Shown here: positions 53,276 through 61,298 of the stretch, piece by piece | Layout of the letters: every line of letters begins with the position of its first letter | Numbering within the stretch: the first letter of the stretch is position 1 | DNA from: an uncultured Fibrobacter sp. | GTDB lineage: Bacteria > Fibrobacterota > Fibrobacteria > Fibrobacterales > Fibrobacteraceae | Assembly: GCA_946414025.1 (NCBI GenBank) | Contig: CAMKMX010000008.1 | Span: forward strand, 1-64,000 | Direction of reading: 5' to 3' | DNA length: 64,000 nucleotides | Made by a program: the position numbers and the translations under genes | Notes under the pieces: model-generated | Told to the model about the DNA's origin: nothing | Databases searched by the model: none | The model's input: the letters and a program-made list of their open reading frames with translations, nothing else

Positions 53276-54025
53276 ATGTACACGGAACCGAAATTTTTGG
53301 CCATGAAGGACAAGTCCAAGGCCAAGCGGATGGCCGAACTCCTGCGGGTCATCATCTTGCAATTGGGCGACGACGTGCCCCGCGCCAGGCGGGAATTCGA
53401 GACCTACGCCGGCTGGATGAAACTGCCCGAAGGAGAACGCCTAGTAGGCAAGAACCAGGCCCAGATGATTGACCTGTACAAGACGTTTCGCACGCGGGCG
53501 GGCCTCGGGTTCGAACGGGATGTTTACCTGGAGCAGGAACCGGGGGACCGCGAAACACCAAACGAGAAGCCCATCCCCTTCGCCGTGCTGGTGCACAACC
53601 TGCGGAGCGCCTTCAACGTAGGCGCCATCATCAGGAGCACGGACTGCTTCGGTCTCGAAGGAGTCCACCTGAGCGGCTACAGCTGCGGCCCCGACCACGT
53701 GACGGTAAAAAGTGCTGCCCGAGGCTGCCAGGAATGGATTCCCATCAAGCGCTGGGAAAGCCCCATGGATTGCATCAAGTGGCACAGGGAAAACGGCTAC
53801 GAAATCATCGCACTTGAAACCGGCGAAGACATTCCAAGCATTACCGAAGTGAAATGGCCCGAAAAGGGGCTCATCATCCTCGGGAACGAGGAACTGGGAA
53901 TCGCCCCCGAACTCATGGAACAGGCCACCCTGAAGGTGACCATCCCCATGGCAGGGCGCAAGGCCAGCATGAACGTGGCAGGAGCATTCGCCATCATGGC
54001 GTTCTGCTTGAGGAACAGAAATTGA
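53276..54025 (+). CDS. SpoU/TrmH-family RNA 2'-O-methyltransferase
   Basis: The 249-aa protein has the three SpoU motifs that build the knotted SAM site: 'NLRSAFNVGAIIRSTDCFG', 'GLIILGNEELGIAPEL' and 'IPMAGRKASMNVAGAFAIMA'. It should 2'-O-methylate tRNA or rRNA. The N-terminal 85 residues are an extension of unknown role. The ATG three codons into the ORF-track entry is preferred over TTG. The last 48 bases, ending exactly at the stop codon, are repeated 1.6 kb downstream beyond an AbiE toxin-antitoxin pair, so this gene appears to be an integration site whose 3' end was copied. Confidence 0.9.
   Translation: MYTEPKFLAMKDKSKAKRMAELLRVIILQLGDDVPRARREFETYAGWMKLPEGERLVGKNQAQMIDLYKTFRTRAGLGFERDVYLEQEPGDRETPNEKPIPFAVLVHNLRSAFNVGAIIRSTDCFGLEGVHLSGYSCGPDHVTVKSAARGCQEWIPIKRWESPMDCIKWHRENGYEIIALETGEDIPSITEVKWPEKGLIILGNEELGIAPELMEQATLKVTIPMAGRKASMNVAGAFAIMAFCLRNRN
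53978..54025. repeat. 48-bp direct repeat, left copy (3' end of the SpoU gene)
   Basis: It runs from GCAGGAGCATTCGCC to AGGAACAGAAATTGA, the last two bases being the end of the stop codon. It is identical over 48 bases to the right copy beyond the AbiE genes, in the style of an attL/attR pair. Confidence 0.97.
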
Positions 54026-54087
54026 TTTCTCGGTGGAAACTCTTTTTTTAATGCACTGTTCTTGTAGTCATCGGCAGAAAAAATCCA

Positions 54088-54873
54088 TTATAGCCAATTT
54101 TCTACAAATTCCCTGAACTGCAGGATTTTTTCGCTAGAGTGGACATTGAACAGCAGATGTTCGAAATCCCGCTTTTTCATGTTTAGGTCAACACTGTCTG
54201 CCACCTTCAAAAGTTCGCATTTCAAGTGAGCGCTGTCCTTGATGCCATTGCTCTTTTGCAGGAAATCGATGTTGGGTTCTGTTTGCGGCAAAAGGAACAT
54301 AGTGTCATAAAAATCCCGTCCCTTGCCACGGGACAAAAGCGCAGAAATTTTCATTGAACAAAGAATGTCATCAGGAGGGACCTGCAACGGGAAAAAGAAT
54401 CCACATCCGCTCACGTTTACCATCTGAGGCTTGTATCCAACGCCCTGATCTTCGGCTTCAATCTTCACCAGCAAACGTTCTTCCCTATGGCCACTCAGTT
54501 TCAGCGTAAAAAGCAGTTCTGGGAAATAGATGCTTCGCCGGAAAGCCGTTATCCTTTCGCTTTCCTTCTGTTTGACAACCGCATTCAATCCATTCCCTTG
54601 CAGGTAACGAATAATGTTGTCTGTAAGCAAAATAAAATCTCCCCTAGTAAGATCTTTGCAGTCAAAATCCAGGTCTTCGGAAAAACGGTCAATTTTCTTG
54701 ATTAGTCGAAGATTCGTACCTCCGATAAATGACAAGCGGCGTACATACTCCGAACTGGAGATGTAGTCCAGAATCATAAGCAGCAAATACTCCTTGAGCA
54801 TCTGCTTTGCAAACAAAGAATTACTCGCAATCTGCGGCGGGAAGAAATTTTTGATATAGTCCAAATCAACCAT
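54088..54873 (-). CDS. abiEii: AbiEii-family nucleotidyltransferase toxin
   Basis: AbiEii proteins are type IV-like toxins that use nucleotides and cause phage-triggered growth arrest. The 261-aa product has the polymerase-beta motif 'SFIGGTNLRLIKKIDRFSED' followed by 'DLDFD', and the second family block 'KISALLSRGKGRDFYDTMFL'. The key GG...DxD residues are intact. Its start overlaps the antitoxin gene stop by eight bases, giving the standard antitoxin-toxin order. The gene is more AT-rich than its neighbours and lies inside the repeat-flanked island. Confidence 0.9.
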   Translation of the reverse strand: MVDLDYIKNFFPPQIASNSLFAKQMLKEYLLLMILDYISSSEYVRRLSFIGGTNLRLIKKIDRFSEDLDFDCKDLTRGDFILLTDNIIRYLQGNGLNAVVKQKESERITAFRRSIYFPELLFTLKLSGHREERLLVKIEAEDQGVGYKPQMVNVSGCGFFFPLQVPPDDILCSMKISALLSRGKGRDFYDTMFLLPQTEPNIDFLQKSNGIKDSAHLKCELLKVADSVDLNMKKRDFEHLLFNVHSSEKILQFREFVENWL

Positions 54874-55492
54874 ACAGCCTCAACAAATCTTTAACGCGCC
54901 TATTCAGCGCCTTGCTTGCAAACTTTTCCAGATAGCCTCCCAACCTTTCACGGTCAAGCGAATCCGTCATGAAATCTTCATCGAGACGAAGTGACTCAAA
55001 GTCTTCTTGCGTCTTATAAAACGGGTTCAAATACAAAAAATCCAGCAGAGCCTTTTCGGGTGTCGCCATCAAGAAATACTGACCGTTTGCCGACGGATGC
55101 TCTATAGGGTACGGCGCATAGCCAAAAAACAATGACGGCTTCAGGTTCTGGTAAACGAACTGCCCCCAGCCATTTTCGAACGAGGCTGTCTTCAGCGATG
55201 TCACGCAAGTTAGCTGCACCACGGTCTCAGGAATCATCCCGTAGAACGCAAGGGCATACTGGAGCGAGATGTAAGAAGGCTTGTAAATCTTGTTGGCAGA
55301 AAGCCTCACAAAATCAGGATTTTTCCCGAACTCCGGAAAAGAAAACCACCCCCGACGAAGCCGTACAATGTACCCTTGTCTCAGCCACCGAGTCAGGTTC
55401 ATCTGACTGAAATCAGGATACTCCGCAAGTACCTGGTTTGTCGTAAAGCACACCAACGGGGAAAAAGTCTCTTTAAACCGCAGATAATTCAT
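54866..55492 (-). CDS. abiEi: AbiEi-type antitoxin/regulator
   Basis: The ATG giving 'MNYLRFKETFSPLVCFTTNQ' is chosen; the ORF track adds 53 codons that cross the duplicated SpoU end. The 208-aa protein has an N-terminal winged helix ('MNLTRWLRQGYIVRLRRGWF') and an AbiEi-like body ('YKPSYISLQYALAFYGMIPE', 'ATPEKALLDFLYLNPFYKTQ'). AbiEi represses the operon and blocks AbiEii toxicity without forming a stable complex. It precedes the toxin gene with an eight-base overlap. Confidence 0.88.
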   Translation of the reverse strand: MNYLRFKETFSPLVCFTTNQVLAEYPDFSQMNLTRWLRQGYIVRLRRGWFSFPEFGKNPDFVRLSANKIYKPSYISLQYALAFYGMIPETVVQLTCVTSLKTASFENGWGQFVYQNLKPSLFFGYAPYPIEHPSANGQYFLMATPEKALLDFLYLNPFYKTQEDFESLRLDEDFMTDSLDRERLGGYLEKFASKALNRRVKDLLRLYG

Positions 55493-55585
55493 TTTATTTC
55501 TTTTGTTATACAAATATATATAATTTTGGAAACAAAAGCAACATTTTTCTCGTAAAAAAGCAGTCTGAACCTCGTCAAAACGATT

Positions 55586-55633
55586 GCAGGAGCATTCGCC
55601 ATCATGGCGTTCTGCTTGAGGAACAGAAATTGA
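55586..55633. repeat. 48-bp direct repeat, right copy
   Basis: It is identical to the 3' end of the SpoU gene including the TGA. The bases to its left do not continue the SpoU coding sequence, so it is a short boundary duplication, not a gene copy. It lies upstream of the AbiEi start. Confidence 0.97.
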
Positions 55634-55774
55634 CAGCAAAGACAGCTCCAACCGAGAAGCAATCGGATTTCCGTCCGTTTAGAACAAAGAAGCACCTGCA
55701 TCCCCCTCTTTGTCACTTCGGCTCCGGGTCGGGGTGATATGAGTTTGAGGCGAGGATGACAACGAAAAAAAAAA

Positions 55775-57187
55775 TCAAACATTCATCAAGTGACGACGCC
55801 ACTTGCCGCCAACCCAACGGCGCCAGAAAATAATGGGCGCGGTACTGTAGACCGCCACCACCGCAATCCAGGCGTAATGGGCCGGCAGTTGGAACACATA
55901 AGCGGAAAGGTAAAGCGCTCCCGCCACGCACCAGTTCATGATGGCGCTGGCGAACATGACCCACAAAGTATCCCCCGCCCCACGCAAGGCCCCCGCATAG
56001 ATGACTAACAGCACCTCCACAAAAATATACAGGGAGGCAAACCGGAGCATAAAAATACTCATGGGGCGCGCCGCATCAAAAATGGCCACAGCTTCCGCCG
56101 AAGCCTCCGCTATGTCGGGCCTGAAAATGTCGGTCAGCACGCCCGGCAAGAACACGAACAGCACTCCGGTAATCAAGGAATAGCCCCACCCTAGGCGCAA
56201 CCCCGAGTAAGTAGATCGCGTAGCGGCAGCGACATTCTTCGCCCCCACATAACGGCCCACAAGGCTTGTGGACGCGACCTCCAACCCCATCAGGGGAACG
56301 TAGGCCACCATGTCCCAGTTGAACATGACCGACGACGCCGTGGCGGGTTCGGGTCCAAGAGCGTGGAACATGAGAATCAACAGCTGGAACGCCGACATGT
56401 TCAAGAACATCTCCACTCCCGACGGAATCCCCCGCTGCAAGAGTTCTCGGGTCAAGGGCCAGCTAAAAGCAAAAGAGGAACGGGTACCAAAACGGCTGTT
56501 GTAGGACTTGCCGAAAAACTTTGCAAACAAAATAATGGTTGAAACCGCGTTCCCGATAAGGGTTCCATAGGCCGCCCCCGCCACACCCAAAGCGGGAACC
56601 GGACCGAGACCATATATCAACACAAAGTTGCAGGCCACATTCACAATCATGCCCACAAAGGCAGCCTTCATCACGATTTTCGTCTCGCCGATACCGCTAA
56701 AGAAACAGGGCGCCACGTTCCGCACCAGGTTGATGATACCGCCGAACATCAAAATATCGAAGTAGGTCTTCTGGTATTCCAGCTGGTCTGCAGCCAGATT
56801 TTCCATGCCGAAAATAAAATGCCCAAGAGGGATGGTCAGGTACAAAATGGGTACGCATACCAGCGACACGTACAGGGCCTGCATAAAGACCTTGGCACAT
56901 TCCCCATGGCGTTTTGCCCCCAGACGCTGGGCCACCATGGCAGTGGTGTAACTGATGGCCCCCGTAAAGAACATGGTGAGCGCCAGTTGCACCGCGCCAG
57001 CTCCCAGGGCCGCGTTCATCTCGGCAGGACCCAGCTTGGAGAGGAACAGGCGGTCGATAAAGGTCATGAAGGTGTCAAAGGACATGGACAGGAGCATGGG
57101 GAGTGCCACCACCAGCACATCCTTCACGTCGCCATTTTTCTTGAATTTTGAAGGCCTATAGAACTTATTGAGTATCGCACCGACCAT
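55775..57187 (-). CDS. MATE-family efflux transporter
   Basis: The 470-aa protein has about twelve membrane helices in two similar halves and typical MATE wording: 'VLVVALPMLLSMSFDTFMTF', 'FLSKLGPAEMNAALG', 'AYGTLIGNAVSTIILFAKFF' and 'VYAGALRGAGDT'-like 'VIYAGALRGAGDTLWVMFAS'. It should export cationic drugs or metabolites using a Na+ or H+ gradient. I prefer the ATG four codons inside the TTG frame; no Shine-Dalgarno sequence is visible. It diverges from ffh across about 40 bases with a shared AT-rich promoter region. Confidence 0.9.
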   Translation of the reverse strand: MVGAILNKFYRPSKFKKNGDVKDVLVVALPMLLSMSFDTFMTFIDRLFLSKLGPAEMNAALGAGAVQLALTMFFTGAISYTTAMVAQRLGAKRHGECAKVFMQALYVSLVCVPILYLTIPLGHFIFGMENLAADQLEYQKTYFDILMFGGIINLVRNVAPCFFSGIGETKIVMKAAFVGMIVNVACNFVLIYGLGPVPALGVAGAAYGTLIGNAVSTIILFAKFFGKSYNSRFGTRSSFAFSWPLTRELLQRGIPSGVEMFLNMSAFQLLILMFHALGPEPATASSVMFNWDMVAYVPLMGLEVASTSLVGRYVGAKNVAAATRSTYSGLRLGWGYSLITGVLFVFLPGVLTDIFRPDIAEASAEAVAIFDAARPMSIFMLRFASLYIFVEVLLVIYAGALRGAGDTLWVMFASAIMNWCVAGALYLSAYVFQLPAHYAWIAVVAVYSTAPIIFWRRWVGGKWRRHLMNV

Positions 57188-57229
57188 ATTGGGCGACAAA
57201 TATAGTTTTTTTTCTATCTTTGTGCTACT

Positions 57230-58585
57230 ATGTTTTCACAGCTGACTGACTCTCTAGAATCTACTCTCAAGAACCTGCGCGGGCAGGGCAAGCTCACCGA
57301 AGAAAACGTCGCCGAATCGCTGCGCGAAGTGCGCCGCGCATTCCTCGAAGCCGACGTGAACTTCAACGTGACCCGCGACTTCGTTAAGGCCGTCAAGGAA
57401 AAGGCCATGGGCTCCGAAGTGCTTTCCTCGGTGACTCCCGGTCAGCAGATTGTGAAAATCATCCACGACGAACTTGTGGCCGTGATGGGTGGCGAAACCA
57501 AGGAAATCAACCTTTCCGCTCCGGCTCCGGTCGGCATCATGATGGTTGGCCTGCAGGGTTCCGGTAAGACAACCTTCGCCGGCAAAATCGCCCTCTGGAT
57601 GCGCAGCAAGAAGAAGCGCAAGCCGCTCTTGGTTGCCGCCGACGTTTACCGCCCCGCCGCTATCAAGCAGTTGCAGGTGCTCGGCAAGTCCATCGGCATT
57701 CCCGTTTACGACGAAGGCCAGGGCAATCCGGTCGAAATCATCAAGCACGGTTACCAGTACGCCAAGGACAACGGCTTTGACTTAGTGATTTACGATACCG
57801 CAGGCCGCTTGCAGATCGACGAAGAGTTGATGCAGGAACTGGAAAAGGCCCGAGACGCCGTTCACCCCGACGAAATCCTGTTCGTGGCCGACGCCATGAT
57901 CGGTCAGGAAGCGGTGAACGTGGCTGAAACCTTCTGGAACCGCCTGAACTTTACGGGCGTTTGCCTTTCGAAGATGGACGGTGACACCCGCGGCGGTGCA
58001 GCACTCAGCATCAAGAAAATGACGGGGGTACCCATCTGCTTTATCGGTGTCGGCGAAAAGCTCCCCGAAATTGAACTGTTCCACCCCGACCGTATGGCCA
58101 GCCGAATCCTCGGCATGGGCGACGTGGTGAGCCTCGTGGAAAAAGCCCAGCAGGTCATCGACGAAAAAGACGCGAAGGACCTGAAGAAGAAGATTCTCAA
58201 CAACACCTTCGACCTGAACGATTTCTTGAACCAGCTGCGCACCATCAAGAAGCTGGGCCGCATCAAGGACATTCTGAGCCTGATTCCGGGCCTGAACAAG
58301 CTCCCCATCGACCAGATTGACGAAAAGGAACTGGTTTACGTGGAAGCCGTGCTCAGCTCCATGACCCCGAAGGAACGCAAGAAACCGCAGATCCTGGACG
58401 GTAGCCGCAAGGCTCGCGTGGCCAAGGGTTCCGGTACCGAAATCGGTCGCGTGAACGCGGTGCTCAAGCAGTACGAGACCATGAAGGAAATGTTCAAGAA
58501 GGTGGGCGATTTTGCCCGCAAGCAGAACAACGGCGGACAAGTGGGGAGCAACTATACCCCGCCCAAGCAAAAGAAAAAGAAGTAA
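57230..58585 (+). CDS. ffh: Signal recognition particle protein Ffh
   Basis: Ffh is the GTPase that binds SRP RNA and signal peptides. The 451-aa product has the N domain ('LTDSLESTLKNLRGQGKLTE'), the G domain with 'MMVGLQGSGKTTFAGKIAL', 'VAADVYRPAAIKQLQ', 'DTAGRL', 'TKMDGD'-type 'SKMDGDTRGGAALS' and 'GVGEKLPEIELFHPDRMASR', and an M domain with 'IPGLNKLP' and the RNA-binding 'GSRKARVAKGSGT'. A Lys-rich tail ends the protein. No Shine-Dalgarno sequence is obvious; a T-rich region lies upstream. A clear terminator follows. Confidence 0.97.
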   Translation: MFSQLTDSLESTLKNLRGQGKLTEENVAESLREVRRAFLEADVNFNVTRDFVKAVKEKAMGSEVLSSVTPGQQIVKIIHDELVAVMGGETKEINLSAPAPVGIMMVGLQGSGKTTFAGKIALWMRSKKKRKPLLVAADVYRPAAIKQLQVLGKSIGIPVYDEGQGNPVEIIKHGYQYAKDNGFDLVIYDTAGRLQIDEELMQELEKARDAVHPDEILFVADAMIGQEAVNVAETFWNRLNFTGVCLSKMDGDTRGGAALSIKKMTGVPICFIGVGEKLPEIELFHPDRMASRILGMGDVVSLVEKAQQVIDEKDAKDLKKKILNNTFDLNDFLNQLRTIKKLGRIKDILSLIPGLNKLPIDQIDEKELVYVEAVLSSMTPKERKKPQILDGSRKARVAKGSGTEIGRVNAVLKQYETMKEMFKKVGDFARKQNNGGQVGSNYTPPKQKKKK

Positions 58586-58628
58586 TAATGACTAGGGAGG
58601 GCGCAGCCCTCATCCACAAAAAAAATGT

Positions 58629-58656
58629 AAAAAGACCCCTAACGGGTCTTTTTTTT
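58629..58656 (+). terminator. Intrinsic terminator of ffh
   Basis: AAAGACCC-CTAAC-GGGTCTTT followed by a run of Ts. Confidence 0.92.
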
Positions 58657-58683
58657 ATGGCTGAAACGGGCATTTTTTGGCAA

Positions 58684-58707
58684 AATTACAAAATCTGTAA
58701 TTTTTCG
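58684..58707 (+). promoter_or_regulatory. Small hairpin in the glnA upstream region
   Basis: AAATTAC-AAAATCT-GTAATTT followed by TTC lies about 100 bases before glnA. The spacer is very AT-rich and contains no gene. The hairpin could be a second ffh terminator or part of a glnA leader; no clear sigma-54 pair was found. Confidence 0.35.
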
Positions 58708-58808
58708 TTACTTGATGATACTTTTTGCGAAATAAAATGATAAATTAGGAAAATCAACAACAAAAACTATTTACAATTTTTGAATAAAATCAACAAAAAG
58801 GAAGATCA

Positions 58809-60308
58809 ATGGCTACAATCGACATGTCCGCAAACGCCCTCGTCACGGCCCTCAAGAAACCCCGTGACAAATTCACCAAGGAAGATATCAAGAAGTTCAT
58901 CCGTGCAAACGACATCCGCCACGTGAACTTTATGTACGCCGGCGGTGACGGCCGCCTCAAGACTCTCAACTTTGTGGTGAACGACGCCGACTACCTGGAC
59001 GAAATCCTCAGCTGCGGCGAACGCGTGGACGGCTCCTCGCTGTTCAGCTACATCGAAGCCTCCTCCTCCGACCTGTACGTAGTGCCCCGCTTCTCCACGG
59101 CATTCATGGACCCGTTTGCCACCCTCCCCACCCTCTGCCTGCTCTGCAGTTTCTTCAACAAGGATGGGCAGCCGCTGGAATCTTCTCCGGAATACACCCT
59201 CCACAAGGCCTGCGAGGCCTTCAAGAAGGAGACCGGCATGGAATTTCAGGCCATGGGCGAACTGGAATACTACGTGATTGCCGACGACACGGGCGAGTTC
59301 CCTGCCGTTGACCAGAAGGGCTACCACGAATCCGCCCCGTTTGCTAAGTTCAACGAGTTCCGCCAAAAATGCATGCTCTACATCGCCCAGGCCGGCGGTC
59401 AGATCAAGTACGGCCACAGCGAAGTGGGCAACTTCACCCAAGACGGCAAGCTCTACGAGCAGAACGAAATCGAGTTCCTCCCCTGCCCCGCCGAAGACGC
59501 GGCCAACCAGCTCACCATCGCCAAATGGATGATCCGTAACCTGGGTGCAGAATTCGGCCTAGACGTGACGTTTGCCCCGAAGATTACCGTGGGCAAGGCC
59601 GGTTCGGGCCTGCACATCCACATGCGCATCATGAAGGACGGCAACAACCAGATGCTCAAGAACGGAGTCATCAGCGATACCGCCCGCCGCGCCATCGCCG
59701 GTATGATGAAGCTCGCCCCGTCCATCACCGCGTTTGGCAACCAGAACCCCACCTCTTACCTGCGCCTGGTGCCCCATCAGGAAGCCCCCACCAACGTGTG
59801 CTGGGGCGACCGCAACCGCTCCGTGCTGGTACGCGTACCGCTGGGCTGGGCTTCCAAGACCGACCTCTGCAAGATTGCGAACCCGAACGAAAAGGGCACA
59901 AGCTACGACACCCACCAGAAGCAGACCGTGGAAATGCGTTCCCCGGACGCCAGTGCCAACGTGTACCTGCTCATGGCAGGCCTCTGCGTCGCTTGCCGCC
60001 ACGGCCTTAGCCTCAAGGACGGCCTGAAGGTGGCCGAACAGACCTACGTGAACGTGAACATCCACAAGAAGGAAAACGCGAAGCTGTTGAGCAAGCTGGA
60101 CACCCTGCCCGACAGCTGCTGGGCCAGCGCCGACTGCCTTGCCAAGCAGCGCAAGGTCTACGAGGAATTCGGCGTGTTCAGCCCCGCCATGATCGACGGT
60201 ATCATCGACCAGCTGAAGGCCTTCAAGGACAAGACGCTCCGCGCCCAGGTCACCAAGTCCAAGACCGCCATGCAGAAGCTGGTGAAGACCTACTTCTACT
60301 GCGGGTAA
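58809..60308 (+). CDS. glnA: Glutamine synthetase, type I-like
   Basis: It makes glutamine from glutamate, ammonia and ATP. The 499-aa product has 'YAGGDGRLKTLNFVVND', 'RVDGSSLFSYIEASSSD', the metal-binding Glu in 'GELEYYVI' and 'NEIEFLPCPAED', the His in 'KAGSGLHIHMRIMKDG', the ATP/Glu site 'TNVCWGDRNRSVLVRVP' and the final Glu in 'VEMRSPDASANVYLL'. It is longer than the usual 470 aa and lacks an obvious adenylylation Tyr segment near the C-terminus, so a GlnA-like branch is possible. AAGGAAGATCA precedes the ATG. Confidence 0.93.
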   Translation: MATIDMSANALVTALKKPRDKFTKEDIKKFIRANDIRHVNFMYAGGDGRLKTLNFVVNDADYLDEILSCGERVDGSSLFSYIEASSSDLYVVPRFSTAFMDPFATLPTLCLLCSFFNKDGQPLESSPEYTLHKACEAFKKETGMEFQAMGELEYYVIADDTGEFPAVDQKGYHESAPFAKFNEFRQKCMLYIAQAGGQIKYGHSEVGNFTQDGKLYEQNEIEFLPCPAEDAANQLTIAKWMIRNLGAEFGLDVTFAPKITVGKAGSGLHIHMRIMKDGNNQMLKNGVISDTARRAIAGMMKLAPSITAFGNQNPTSYLRLVPHQEAPTNVCWGDRNRSVLVRVPLGWASKTDLCKIANPNEKGTSYDTHQKQTVEMRSPDASANVYLLMAGLCVACRHGLSLKDGLKVAEQTYVNVNIHKKENAKLLSKLDTLPDSCWASADCLAKQRKVYEEFGVFSPAMIDGIIDQLKAFKDKTLRAQVTKSKTAMQKLVKTYFYCG

Positions 60309-60357
60309 GTGCAAAAACCGGCATTTTTGCCAGAAGATTCACTAAATTATATATCAA

Positions 60358-60384
60358 GGCTCCGGTTTTTCCGGAGTCTTTTTT
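60358..60384 (+). terminator. Intrinsic terminator of glnA
   Basis: CTCCGG-TTTTT-CCGGAG followed by TCTTTTTT. Confidence 0.92.
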
Positions 60385-60406
60385 ACATTTTGCCGCAGAG
60401 GTTCCT

Positions 60407-61057
60407 ATGACCGAAGAAATTGTAAAGCAAGACAAGAAAGAGACCCTGAAAAAGATATCGGAAAAGGCATCCACCCTCCTTTTCGAGCTGATTACGGATA
60501 TTCCCGGCTCCCTTTACAGCCCTATCCAGAACCCCGACGAAAAGGCGAGGCTCCTGAGTCAGAGGGCCGCCTGGAAATCGGCTACGGTCAGCACCTCCCT
60601 TTCTATACCCGCAGGCATCACGGGTATCCTTACCGCCATCCCGGACATTGCCGCCATCTGGAAAATACAGGCCCAGCTGGTAGCGGACATTGCCGCAAGC
60701 TATGGCAAGTTGGCCCTCCTGAGCAGGGAAGCCATGATCTGGTGCCTGTTTCGGCACAGTGCCGCCCAGCTCCTGCGGGACATTGCCGTCCGCACGGGCA
60801 GCAGGATTATCGTGCAGAAGCTTTCCGCTACCGCCATCAAGGCCATTCTTGCAAAAATCGGGGCCAGCATCTCCTCTAAACTGCTGGGCAAGACCCTTCT
60901 GCGGGCAATTCCGGCCATCGGGGCCCTCGGGAACGGGGCCTACGCCTTCTATGACACCTTAGAAGTCGGAAAGACGGCCGCCGCCTATTTCAGGGCTCTT
61001 TCTGACCAGGATGGGAAAAACAGCGACGAGCAGCATTCCGACGAACCTACCGCATAA
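60407..61057 (+). CDS. EcsC-like protein of unknown function
   Basis: The 216-aa product has a core 'PAGITGILTAIPDIAAIWKI' followed by 'QAQLVADIAASYGK' and 'MIWCLFRHSAAQLLRDIA', the wording of EcsC-family (PF12787-type) proteins, and Gly/Ala-rich helices near the C-terminus ('AIGALGNGAYAFYDTLEVG'). EcsC proteins are found with ABC transporters or alone, and their activity is unknown. It starts 22 bases after the glnA terminator, preceded by GAGG. It probably associates with the membrane through amphipathic helices. Confidence 0.65.
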   Translation: MTEEIVKQDKKETLKKISEKASTLLFELITDIPGSLYSPIQNPDEKARLLSQRAAWKSATVSTSLSIPAGITGILTAIPDIAAIWKIQAQLVADIAASYGKLALLSREAMIWCLFRHSAAQLLRDIAVRTGSRIIVQKLSATAIKAILAKIGASISSKLLGKTLLRAIPAIGALGNGAYAFYDTLEVGKTAAAYFRALSDQDGKNSDEQHSDEPTA

Positions 61058-61107
61058 AAGCCTTTCTTTTCCGAATTTTCGGGGTGGTGAGCAACGACGT
61101 GCGAGCC

Positions 61108-61198
61108 AGGGGGCTAGGGCCGGAGTTTATTACCTACAGTAGCCCCCTTATAAAGACCGCAAACGCCCCTGTTTAATAACTGGGGCTTTTTTGCTCAC
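61108..61198 (+). ncRNA. Two-helix structured element SR3, upstream of fusA
   Basis: Helix A is AGGGGGCT/AGCCCCCT around a 25-base interior. After TATAAAGACC comes helix B, GCAAA plus GCCCC, loop region GTTTAATAAC, GGGGC plus TTTGC, and then TCAC. The layout and the TTAATA loop match SR1 and SR2, but this copy is more diverged. A GTGAGCAAC sequence just upstream is the reverse complement of the GTTGCTCAC seen at the end of the other copies. Confidence 0.5.
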
Positions 61199-61218
61199 TA
61201 TAGGCACCTGTGGATGAC

Positions 61219-61247
61219 AAGCCCTTGAGAACGGGGGCTTTTTTTTC
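61219..61247 (+). terminator. Terminator-like hairpin before fusA
   Basis: AAGCCC-TTGAGAAC-GGGGGCTT followed by TTTTTT. It lies 50 bases before the fusA ATG, so it may end upstream transcription or attenuate fusA. Confidence 0.7.
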
Positions 61248-61298
61248 TACATTTGGGCGCAACTCAAACAAACATCAACTCCATTTGTGGAATAAAAA

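Larger units (their letters stand above)
53978..55633. mobile_element. Minimal AbiE island flanked by 48-bp direct repeats
   Basis: A segment of about 1.6 kb holds only the AbiEi and AbiEii genes and is bounded by perfect 48-bp repeats of the SpoU gene 3' end. Removing one repeat plus the interior would restore a simple SpoU-MATE junction. No integrase, transposase or terminal inverted repeat is seen, so movement would need outside recombinases or homologous recombination. The interior is visibly more AT-rich than its flanks. Confidence 0.75.

Noticed and set aside
58670-58760. Sigma-54 promoter before glnA
   Set aside because: A TGGCA sequence is present, but no GC element lies at the required spacing downstream.
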